Source: an uncultured Clostridia bacterium
GTDB lineage: Bacteria > Bacillota_A > Clostridia > Oscillospirales > Acutalibacteraceae
Direction of reading: 5' to 3'
Assembly: GCA_944380625.1 (NCBI GenBank)
Contig: CALWIE010000100.1
Location: 1 to 5,940 of the forward strand
Length of the DNA: 5,940 nt
Part shown: positions 1 to 4,842 of the stretch, piece by piece
Position numbering within the stretch: the first letter of the stretch is position 1
Layout: each line of letters opens with the position of its first letter
Program-made: the position numbers and the translations under genes
The notes under the pieces: model-generated
Told to the model about the DNA's origin: nothing
Seen by the model: the letters and a program-made list of their open reading frames with translations, nothing else
Database searches by the model: none

Positions 1-187
1 GGACCTGGTCTCCATCGACCGGGAGGTCACCGCCATGAACGGCCGGTTCTACACCCTGCGCATCGCCCCGTACCGCACCACGGAAAACAGCATCCGGGGC
101 CTGGTCATCACCATCATCGACAGCCTGGGCGCCCCCGGCGCGCCGGCGGCCTCGGAACCCTCCAAGACCCTGGAGTCCCTGGACTGA
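1..187 (+). CDS. C-terminal fragment of a PAS-like protein (CheB/CheR-fusion PAS type), 5' truncated
   Basis: The reading frame is open from base 2 to the TGA at 185-187 and gives 61 residues; the start lies outside the window. Residues 7-25 hold REV, then NGRFYTLRI and PYRT, followed by an aromatic-free beta strand GLVITIID at 33-40. In my recollection this pattern (REV..xDGRWYxMRIxPYRTxDNxIxGVVITFxDIT) is typical of the PAS domain that follows CheR in CheB/CheR fusion proteins and of stand-alone relatives in Firmicutes. PAS domains sense small ligands or redox state and pass the signal to an attached output domain; no output domain is visible here. After the fold comes a 20-residue Ala/Pro/Ser-rich tail with no recognisable domain. 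The gene is single or last in its unit because a terminator follows within 15 bases. The full architecture cannot be judged from this fragment. The PAS assignment is moderately sure; the chemotaxis link is weak. Confidence 0.6.
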   Translation, partial: DLVSIDREVTAMNGRFYTLRIAPYRTTENSIRGLVITIIDSLGAPGAPAASEPSKTLESLD

Positions 188-201
188 GAAATCCCCACGA
201 G

Positions 202-238
202 AAAAGCCGCAGCCCCTTTTTCAGGAGCAGCGGCTTTT
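202..238 (+). terminator. Intrinsic terminator after the PAS-like gene
   Basis: The arms AAAAGCCGC (202-210) and GCGGCTTTT (230-238) pair perfectly over 9 bp. The 19-base loop can extend the stem imperfectly (G212-C228, C213-G227, then CCT 215-217 with AGG 223-225). A T-rich stretch (235-239, then 241-244) follows on the plus strand. The 5' arm also begins with A-rich sequence, so the structure could work weakly in the other direction, but the minus-strand gene already has its own stronger terminator nearby. Confidence 0.85.
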
Positions 239-279
239 TCCTTTTGTACTTCCCGGGGGATGGGGCGCCCTCAGGGGAT

Positions 280-310
280 AAAAAAACCCCCGGCCATTAC
301 CGGGGGTTTT
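280..310 (-). terminator. Intrinsic terminator of the murC-HAD unit, overlapping the HAD stop codon
   Basis: The arms AAAACCCCCGG (283-293) and CCGGGGGTTTT (300-310) pair perfectly over 11 bp around a 6-base loop (294-299). Read on the minus strand the hairpin runs into seven T residues (complement of 286-280). The HAD stop codon TAA (complement 297-299) lies in the loop, and the upstream arm encodes the last residues Asn-Pro-Arg. Together with the 202-238 hairpin it separates two converging genes. Confidence 0.9.
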
Positions 311-1118
311 CTTGCGCCAATTCTTCCCGGGTGAGGACGTCCAGGCGAACCAGAGCCTTTTGAACGCCGTCCTCGCCGATGGGGGCGGTGATGTAGTCTG
401 CGGCGGCCTTGGCGGCCGGGGCGCCGTTTCCCAGGGCCACCCCTGTGCCCGCCCAGCGGAGCATCCGGGCGTCGTTCTGCCCGTCGCCGAACACCATGAG
501 CTCCTCCCGCCTCCAGCCGTAGCGGTCCGCCACAGCGGCAATGCCCACCTCTTTGCCCCCCGCCTGGGGGATCACGTCCAGAATATCCCCTCCCGCAGAG
601 GTGATCTCGATGTGCTCTAAGGGGGCGAGCCTCCGGGCGGCCTCCTCAAAGGGGACGTAGGCCAAAAACTGCATCACAGGGACCCGCTCCAGCCGCCCCA
701 GGTCGTAGGGCCCCTGGGGGGCGGGCAGCCCTGCCCGCCGGTAGTGCTCCTCTATCACGGGAAAGGGGGAGATGTAAAACTTTTCCTCCTGCTCCTGAAT
801 CAGGCAGGGGAAGGGGTCCTTCCGCACCAGGGCCACCAGCTTCCGGATGTCCTCCGGGTTGTGGGGGAGGCGGTGGAGCACCGTGCCGTCCCTCTCCACC
901 ACCAACTGGCCGTTGAAGGTCACAAATCCGTCAAAGGGGAAGTAGCCCTCCAAGAAGCGGACCATCTCCAGGGGCCGGCCTGTGGCCACATACAGGCGGA
1001 TCCCCTTGCGCCGGGCCGCCTTCAGGCAGGCAAGGGTAGAGGGGGGCATCCTCCCGGGCCCTCCCGCAGAATGGTCGATCAACGTGCCGTCAATGTCGAA
1101 AAACAGCGCTTTTATCAT
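297..1118 (-). CDS. Cof-type HAD-superfamily phosphatase (type IIB cap)
   Basis: This 273-residue protein has all four HAD motifs. Motif I is DIDGT with the nucleophile Asp8 and acid/base Asp10; motif II is the Thr46 of ATGRP; motif III is Lys189 in GGKEVGI; motif IV is GDGQND (211-216), which holds the Mg2+ ligands. The stretch of about 100 residues between motifs II and III is the size of the C2B cap, which places it in the Cof/YidA-like group of soluble cytoplasmic phosphatases acting on sugar phosphates, nucleotides or related metabolites; the substrate cannot be read from the sequence. The length is normal for the group. The ATG start is supported by AGGAGG (complement 1126-1131) seven bases upstream. 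It lies 60 bases after murC with no terminator between them, so it is probably cotranscribed with murC. A role in peptidoglycan precursor metabolism is possible but only suggested by position. Confidence 0.92.
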   Translation of the reverse strand: MIKALFFDIDGTLIDHSAGGPGRMPPSTLACLKAARRKGIRLYVATGRPLEMVRFLEGYFPFDGFVTFNGQLVVERDGTVLHRLPHNPEDIRKLVALVRKDPFPCLIQEQEEKFYISPFPVIEEHYRRAGLPAPQGPYDLGRLERVPVMQFLAYVPFEEAARRLAPLEHIEITSAGGDILDVIPQAGGKEVGIAAVADRYGWRREELMVFGDGQNDARMLRWAGTGVALGNGAPAAKAAADYITAPIGEDGVQKALVRLDVLTREELAQENPR

Positions 1119-1125
1119 CTTCGCC

Positions 1126-1131
1126 CCTCCT
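1126..1131 (-). promoter_or_regulatory. Strong Shine-Dalgarno site of the HAD gene
   Basis: On the minus strand the sequence is AGGAGG within AAAAGGAGGGG, seven bases before the ATG at 1116-1118. It fixes the start codon and indicates that the downstream gene is translated independently of murC. Confidence 0.85.
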
Positions 1132-1178
1132 TTTCCCGGCCGCCGGCGGGGTCTGTTCCCAAGGCGGCAGTCCTCCGC

Positions 1179-2558
1179 TCACTGGTTGCGGGCGGCGTAC
1201 TTCTCCACGATCCGGTTGGCGCACTTGTAGATGTCGCCGCCCCCCAGGGTGAGGATCAGGTCCCCGGGCTGGGCGTGGGCCATCACATAGTCCGCGATCT
1301 TCTCAAAGCTGTCGAACCACACGCTGCCGGGAACCTTGGCCGCCAGGTCGCTGGTGTGGATGTTGTAGGTGTTGGTCTCCCGCACGGCCAGAATCTCCGT
1401 CATCACCAGGTGGTGGGGAATGGAGAGGGCCTTGGCGAAGTCGTCCAAAAGGTTGTAGGTGCGGGAGTAGGTGTGGGGCTGGAACACCGCCCAAACCTCC
1501 CGGTAGCCCATGCGCACCGCGGAGTTTAAAACGGCGGTGAGCTCTGTGGGGTGGTGGGCGAAGTCGTCGGCCACGGTCACGCCGTCGAATTTCCCCAGCA
1601 CCTCAAAGCGGCGATGCACCCCGGAGAACCGGCCCAGAGAGGAGCAGATGGCCTCGGGGGCCACGCCCAGGCAGTGGGCGGCGGCAGCCGCGGCGATGGC
1701 GTTCATCATGTTGTGCTCCCCGGGCACCATCAGGTTCACCCGGCCCAGCTTTTCCCCGTGGAAGGTGAGGGTGAAGTCCTCGCAGGCGGTGTCCTCCTCG
1801 TTGAGCTCCACCGGGTAGTAGTCGTTTGTGTCCTTCATGCCGAAGGTGACAATCTTGGCGTGGGCAATCCCCCGCAGGCTCTCCATGGCCTTTTCGTTGT
1901 CGCCGTTTACCACGATCAGCTGAGAGGTCTGGGTGGCGAACTGGTGGAAGGACTTCACAATGTTGTCCACGGTCTTAAAGTAGTCCAGATGGTCCGCGTC
2001 GATGTTCAAGATCACCGATACCGCCGGGTGCAGCTCCAGGAAGGTGTCCACGTACTCGCAGGCCTCCACCACCAGGGTTTCGCCGTGGCCCACCCGGGAG
2101 TTGGCCCCCAGCATGGGGAGCTTCCCGCCGATGATGGCGCTGGGGTCCAAGCCCCCGTCCATGAGGATCTCCGTGAGCATGGCGGTGGTGGTGGTTTTGC
2201 CGTGGGTGCCGGAGACAGCCACCGGGCGCTTGAACTTCCGGGCCAGCATCCCCAGCATGACAGAGCGCTCCAGGGTGGGGATGCCCCGTTCCCGGGCGGC
2301 CACCAGCTCCGGGTTGTCGGCCTTGCAGGCGGCAGTGTACACCACGCACTGGGCGTCCCCGACGTTTTCCGCCCGGTGCCCCATGTGGACGGGGATGCCG
2401 TAGCCCCGGATCCGCTCCAAGGTGTCGGACTCGTTGATGTCCGAGCCGGTCAGCTGATAGCCCTTGTGAAAGAGGATCTCCGCCATGGGACACATGCCGG
2501 AGCCTCCAATGCCCACAAAGTGCAGCTTTTTCACACGGTCCAAAATATTCTCTTCCAT
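1179..2558 (-). CDS. murC: UDP-N-acetylmuramate--L-alanine ligase
   Basis: MurC is the cytoplasmic ATP-dependent ligase that adds L-alanine to UDP-MurNAc, the first amino acid of the peptidoglycan stem peptide. The 459-residue protein is full length. The N-terminal Rossmann domain begins with GIGGSGM (16-22), which binds the UDP-sugar. The central Mur-ligase ATPase domain has the P-loop SGTHGKTTTT (116-125), EACEY (165-169, the Firmicutes form of the EADES motif of proteobacteria), NIDADHLDYF (185-194) and PGEHNMMNA (279-287). The C-terminal domain starts after FSGVHRRFE (311-319) and carries DDFAHHPTE (331-339), FQPHTYSRT (359-367) and a terminal LGGGDIY (438-444). No catalytic residue appears to be missing. 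The ATG is preceded by AAGGAGAG in the correct position. The gene is first in a minus-strand unit with the HAD phosphatase and diverges from dpaA, with its own TATAAT promoter. Confidence 0.98.
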   Translation of the reverse strand: MEENILDRVKKLHFVGIGGSGMCPMAEILFHKGYQLTGSDINESDTLERIRGYGIPVHMGHRAENVGDAQCVVYTAACKADNPELVAARERGIPTLERSVMLGMLARKFKRPVAVSGTHGKTTTTAMLTEILMDGGLDPSAIIGGKLPMLGANSRVGHGETLVVEACEYVDTFLELHPAVSVILNIDADHLDYFKTVDNIVKSFHQFATQTSQLIVVNGDNEKAMESLRGIAHAKIVTFGMKDTNDYYPVELNEEDTACEDFTLTFHGEKLGRVNLMVPGEHNMMNAIAAAAAAHCLGVAPEAICSSLGRFSGVHRRFEVLGKFDGVTVADDFAHHPTELTAVLNSAVRMGYREVWAVFQPHTYSRTYNLLDDFAKALSIPHHLVMTEILAVRETNTYNIHTSDLAAKVPGSVWFDSFEKIADYVMAHAQPGDLILTLGGGDIYKCANRIVEKYAARNQ

Positions 2559-2567
2559 ATAAAAACT

Positions 2568-2572
2568 CTCCT
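2568..2572 (-). promoter_or_regulatory. Ribosome binding site of murC
   Basis: On the minus strand AAGGAGAG, with AGGAG at its core (complement of CTCCT at 2568-2572), lies nine bases before the ATG at 2556-2558. No other in-frame ATG nearby has such a site. Confidence 0.8.
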
Positions 2573-2593
2573 TGAACGAGATTTTAATTTCCC

Positions 2594-2607
2594 ATAGGTA
2601 TTCCTAT
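2594..2607. repeat. Short inverted repeat over the murC -10/start region
   Basis: ATAGG (2594-2598) and CCTAT (2603-2607) form a perfect 5+5 inverted repeat with a 4-base centre. It overlaps the end of the murC -10 box and the predicted start point, where a repressor operator would sit. It is short and in AT-rich DNA, so it may be chance. Confidence 0.3.
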
Positions 2608-2634
2608 TATAGTACTTTTTTCCTTTAAAATAAA
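2606..2634 (-). promoter_or_regulatory. Predicted sigma-A promoter of murC
   Basis: The minus strand carries a perfect TATAAT -10 box (complement of 2606-2611). At a 17-base spacing the -35 position (complement of 2629-2634) reads TTTATT, only a 3/6 match to TTGACA, so strength depends on the -10 box and on the AT-rich surroundings. The expected start point is near 2599, giving a leader of about 40 bases. The location immediately before murC and the local AT-richness in a GC-rich genome support it. Confidence 0.65.
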
Positions 2635-2640
2635 GCCCTA

Positions 2641-2680
2641 TTTTAAAAATGGAGGCCAGGGCCCGGAAGGCCCAGCCTCC
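2641..2680 (-). terminator. Terminator-like hairpin between the murC and dpaA promoters
   Basis: GGAGGC (2651-2656) pairs with GCCTCC (2675-2680), and GGGCC (2659-2663) with GGCCC (2669-2673), giving 11 bp with one small internal loop and a 5-base apical loop. On the minus strand the hairpin is followed by ATTTTTAAAA (complement of 2650-2641), which resembles an intrinsic terminator. No minus-strand gene ends here, so it would act on antisense or read-through RNA running out of the dpaA region. It lies upstream of the murC promoter. On the plus strand no T-run follows. The structure is certain; the function is inferred. Confidence 0.5.
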
Positions 2681-2681
2681 G

Positions 2682-2710
2682 CACAAAAGGAAAGCCTGCC
2701 CCATACAATG
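2682..2710 (+). promoter_or_regulatory. Predicted sigma-K promoter of dpaAB
   Basis: CACA (2682-2685) matches the sigma-K -35 consensus mACm. Sixteen bases later CATACAATG (2702-2710) matches the -10 consensus CATAnnnTA at all but the last base. The predicted start is near 2716, about 30 bases before the dpaA ATG. CATACAAT also matches the sigma-E -10 box, but no sigma-E -35 element (ATA core) is visible 14-15 bases upstream, so sigma-K is preferred. Dipicolinate synthase (spoVF) of Bacillus subtilis is known to be sigma-K dependent in the mother cell. Confidence 0.65.
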
Positions 2711-2748
2711 GGAGTGATCTGATAATTCCACCGGAAAGGGATGGGAGC

Positions 2749-3612
2749 ATGGGGTATTTTGGGGTTGTGGGAGGCGACCGGCGGCAGCTTTACGCCGCCC
2801 GGTCTCTGGAGGCCCGGGGCTGGACGGTGCTGCTCTCCGGCTGGGAGCGGGGAGAGGGGGCCGGGGGGTTTTCCCAAGTCCCTCTGGAGGAGCTGGGGCG
2901 CCGGTGCGAAAACGTGCTGCTGCCCCTGCCCGCCACCCGGGACGGCCTTTTTTTGAACGCGCCTTTTTCCCAAGGGCCCATCCCTTTGAACGGCGCCTTT
3001 GCCCGGACCCTCTCCGGCTGCCGGGTCTTCGCGGGGATGGCGGGGCCCCTAAAGGCCTCCTCCCCTCTGTGGGAGGAGGTCCTCCTCTGGGACTACTACG
3101 CCCGGGAGGAGCTCGTCCTGGGCAACGCCTTTCTCACAGCGGAAGGGGCCGTCGCCCTGGCAGTGGAAAAGTCCCCCGGGGGGCTGTGGGGTTCCCGGTG
3201 CCTGGTCACAGGTTTTGGCCGCATCGGCAAGGCCCTGTGCCTGGACCTGCGGGGCCTGGGCGCCCAGGTAGAGTGCTGCGCCCGCAAGCCCCGGGACCTG
3301 ACCGCCATCCGGGCCCTGGGGTGCAAGGCCCTCTCCTTCCAAGAGGTGGGCGGCCCCTATCAGGTGATTTTTAACACGGTGCCGGCCCCCGTCCTGGGGG
3401 AGGAAGCCCTTGCCCGCCAGGACAGGGACACCCTTCTGCTGGAGCTGGCCAGCGCCCCCGGGGGCATCGACGCCCAGGCGGCCCGCCGGCTGGGGATCCC
3501 CCTGGTGGAGGCCCCCTCCCTTCCTGGGCGGTATTCCCCCAAGGCCTCGGGGGAGCTGATCGTCGAGGCTGTGTACCACATGCTTGAAGAAGAAAGGCGG
3601 AAACTGCGATGA
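2749..3612 (+). CDS. dpaA: Dipicolinate synthase subunit A (SpoVFA)
   Basis: DpaA is the NAD(P)-binding subunit of dipicolinate synthase, which converts a lysine-pathway dihydrodipicolinate-type intermediate to dipicolinic acid (DPA) in the sporulating mother cell; DPA with calcium then fills the spore core. The 287-residue protein is close to the usual length. The N-terminus has GGDRRQLYAA (8-17). The middle has NAFLTAEGA (126-134), followed by a Rossmann nucleotide-binding loop GFGRIG (155-160). The C-terminal part has FNTVPA (208-213), ELASAPGG (232-239) and LPGRYSPKASG (258-268), all family signatures. The ATG at 2749 follows AAAGGG at 2735-2740 with eight bases of spacing; the ATG at 2741 is out of frame. 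The stop overlaps the dpaB start as ATGA, suggesting translational coupling. The asd-dapG-dapA genes that follow spoVF in B. subtilis are absent here. Confidence 0.95.
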   Translation: MGYFGVVGGDRRQLYAARSLEARGWTVLLSGWERGEGAGGFSQVPLEELGRRCENVLLPLPATRDGLFLNAPFSQGPIPLNGAFARTLSGCRVFAGMAGPLKASSPLWEEVLLWDYYAREELVLGNAFLTAEGAVALAVEKSPGGLWGSRCLVTGFGRIGKALCLDLRGLGAQVECCARKPRDLTAIRALGCKALSFQEVGGPYQVIFNTVPAPVLGEEALARQDRDTLLLELASAPGGIDAQAARRLGIPLVEAPSLPGRYSPKASGELIVEAVYHMLEEERRKLR

Positions 3613-4190
3613 AAACCCTTGGATTCGCCCTGTGCGGCTCCTTCTGCACTTTCGAGAAGGCTCTCGTTCAGATGGAGGCCCTCTCCCGGTCCTACCACAT
3701 CCTCCCCCTGATGAGCCAAAACGCCTATGCCACCGACACCCGTTTCGGCCGGGCCCAGGACTGGGTCCGCCGGGTGGAGGAAATCTCCGGCCGAGAGGTG
3801 CTGCACACCATCGCCCAGGCGGAACCCATCGGCCCCAAGGGCCTTGTGGACCTGCTGGCGGTGGCCCCCTGCACAGGGAACACCCTCTCCAAAATCAGCC
3901 TGGGCATCACGGACACCCCGGTGACCATGGCGGTAAAATCCTCTTTGCGCATCGGCATCCCCGTGGTACTCTGCTGCGCCACCAACGACGCCATGGCCGC
4001 CTCGGGCCCCAACCTGCTGCGGCTCTTAAACACCAAAAACGTGTACCTGGTGCCCCTGCGCCAGGACGACCCGGCGAAAAAGCCCCTCTCCCTGGTGGCG
4101 GATTTTTCCCTGCTGCCCCAGACGGTGGAGATGGCCCTCCAGGGCAGGCAGCTCCAGCCGGTGTTCCTGCCTCCGGCGGAGGCGGTGTGA
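3609..4190 (+). CDS. dpaB: Dipicolinate synthase subunit B, flavoprotein-like (SpoVFB)
   Basis: DpaB is the second subunit of dipicolinate synthase and belongs to the flavoprotein family related to phosphopantothenoylcysteine decarboxylase. At 193 residues it is of normal length. The signatures visible are LCGSFCTF (8-15) at the N-terminal phosphate-binding loop, the central APCTGNT (86-92), GITDTPVTMA (99-108), KSSLR (110-114), the stretch TNDAMA (125-130), and QDDPAKKPLSLVADF (152-166) near the end, then the common tail around ALQGRQLQP (176-184). Its ATG shares bases with the dpaA stop (ATGA at 3609-3612), and AAAGG at 3593-3597 inside the end of dpaA can serve as ribosome binding site. 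The two genes must be expressed together because both subunits are needed for DPA formation. No intrinsic terminator follows, so some read-through into the next gene is possible. Confidence 0.96.
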   Translation: MKTLGFALCGSFCTFEKALVQMEALSRSYHILPLMSQNAYATDTRFGRAQDWVRRVEEISGREVLHTIAQAEPIGPKGLVDLLAVAPCTGNTLSKISLGITDTPVTMAVKSSLRIGIPVVLCCATNDAMAASGPNLLRLLNTKNVYLVPLRQDDPAKKPLSLVADFSLLPQTVEMALQGRQLQPVFLPPAEAV

Positions 4191-4213
4191 AAAGGGCGAA
4201 GGAAAGTTCTTTA

Positions 4214-4242
4214 TTTACAAACGCCCCGTTTTGGGGTATGAT
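4214..4242 (+). promoter_or_regulatory. Predicted sigma-A promoter of the zinc-ribbon gene
   Basis: TTTACA (4214-4219) matches the -35 consensus at 5 of 6 bases, TATGAT (4237-4242) matches the -10 consensus at 5 of 6, and the spacer is exactly 17 bases. The predicted start is near 4249, about 50 bases before the ATG. The spacer holds CCCC-GTTTT-GGGG (4224-4236), an inverted repeat. This separates the downstream genes from the sporulation-specific dpaAB transcript. Confidence 0.75.
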
Positions 4243-4250
4243 AAAGCCAG

Positions 4251-4267
4251 TGTGGCCCCAGGCCACA
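4251..4267 (+). other. Stem-loop at the predicted 5' end of the zinc-ribbon mRNA
   Basis: TGTGGCC (4251-4257) and GGCCACA (4261-4267) pair perfectly over 7 bp around a CCA loop, starting about two bases after the predicted transcription start. There is no T-run, so it is not a terminator. 5'-terminal stem-loops can protect mRNA from 5' decay. A second weak palindrome, CTCTT-AA-AAGAG, follows at 4270-4281. Confidence 0.5.
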
Positions 4268-4297
4268 AACTCTTAAAAGAGGGAATAGGACAAAAAC

Positions 4298-4786
4298 ATG
4301 CTTTATTGTGCCAAATGCCGCAGCGTCTGCCAGGACTCCACCTCCAAGTGCCCCAACTGCAAAAGCGGCAAGCTGCGCCCCTTGGAAGAGGGGGACATGG
4401 TGCGCCTCCAGCGGGCGGACCAGTACACCGCAGGCCTTTTGGAGGAACGTTTCGGCCAGGAGGGCGTGGCCTATCAGATGGAGCCCTTCAGCGGCGGCTG
4501 GGTCTCCTACCTGTACGACAACGACGTGCTGCCCACCGACAAACTGGTTCTGGCCCGCTGGTCCGACTACGAAAGGGCCAAGGAGATCTTCTCCCAGGTG
4601 CGCCGCCAGGTGGAGGAGGAGCGGGCCGCCGTGGGCCAGGAGGAGGGGGAGACCTTCCAGGACATGCCCCGGAAAAAGCGGATCCTCGTGCAGATCGTCT
4701 CGGTGCTGGCCTTTCTGCTTTTGATCATGGCGGTGGTCTACGCAGCGGACGGGGCGGCCAACTGGCTCAAGGGACTGTTTTCGTGA
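4298..4786 (+). CDS. Uncharacterised zinc-ribbon protein with DUF2007-like middle and C-terminal membrane segment
   Basis: I do not recognise a named family for the whole 162-residue protein. Residues 4-21 form a probable zinc ribbon: Cys4-x2-Cys7 and Cys18-Pro-Asn-Cys21, with an extra Cys11. Residues about 36-100 (ADQYTAGLLEERFGQEGVAYQ, then a strand-rich part and WSDYERAKEIF) resemble small DUF2007-type domains, in which a helix picks out a ligand-binding alpha/beta fold; this is a tentative fold-level reading. A charged helix (102-118, EEER, EEGE) leads to basic PRKKR (124-128) and a single hydrophobic membrane helix at about 129-149, ending with a short amphipathic tail. No signal peptide is present, so by the positive-inside rule the zinc ribbon and middle domain face the cytoplasm, tail-anchored. 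The ATG is preceded by AGGA at 4287-4290. It has its own sigma-A-like promoter and is followed by metY after 56 bases. Function unknown. Confidence 0.8.
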   Translation: MLYCAKCRSVCQDSTSKCPNCKSGKLRPLEEGDMVRLQRADQYTAGLLEERFGQEGVAYQMEPFSGGWVSYLYDNDVLPTDKLVLARWSDYERAKEIFSQVRRQVEEERAAVGQEEGETFQDMPRKKRILVQIVSVLAFLLLIMAVVYAADGAANWLKGLFS

Positions 4787-4827
4787 AAAAGAGAGGGCGG
4801 ACTTTCTAAAGAAGGACCCCCATTGGG

Positions 4828-4833
4828 AAAGGA
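4828..4833 (+). promoter_or_regulatory. Ribosome binding site that decides the metY start
   Basis: AAAGGA lies nine bases before the ATG at 4843. Another in-frame ATG at 4834 directly abuts this site and would have no spacing, so 4843 is the better start. Confidence 0.65.
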
Positions 4834-4842
4834 ATGGATAAC

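Noticed and set aside
1140..1149. Perfect palindrome CCGCCGGCGG between murC and the HAD gene
   Set aside because: It has no loop of useful size and no T-run on either strand, so it is not a terminator; in GC-rich DNA such 10-base palindromes are common.
744..1529. A 261-codon plus-strand frame across the HAD/murC junction
   Set aside because: It is antisense to two real genes, has no family motif, and spans the HAD ribosome binding site.
1551..2597. A 348-codon plus-strand open frame opposite murC
   Set aside because: It lies wholly antisense to a protein with every MurC motif. Its Gly/Val/His-rich translation has no recognisable fold and is the expected result of strong G/C third-position bias.
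2741..2956. A 71-codon frame starting at ATG 2741, just before dpaA
   Set aside because: It is out of frame with dpaA, overlaps it fully and has Pro/Gly-rich shadow composition. The dpaA ATG at 2749 has better ribosome-binding spacing.
3584..4276. A 230-codon plus-strand frame overlapping dpaB
   Set aside because: It is the out-of-frame reading of dpaB, rich in Pro, Gly, Arg and His, with no motif; dpaB in the other frame has full family signatures.
4834..4836. Alternative metY start three codons upstream
   Set aside because: It is in frame but directly touches the AAAGGA ribosome binding site, leaving no spacing; ATG 4843 has nine bases.
4787..4842. Possible SAM riboswitch or T-box before metY
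   Set aside because: The gap is only 56 bases and shows no paired structure of that size.
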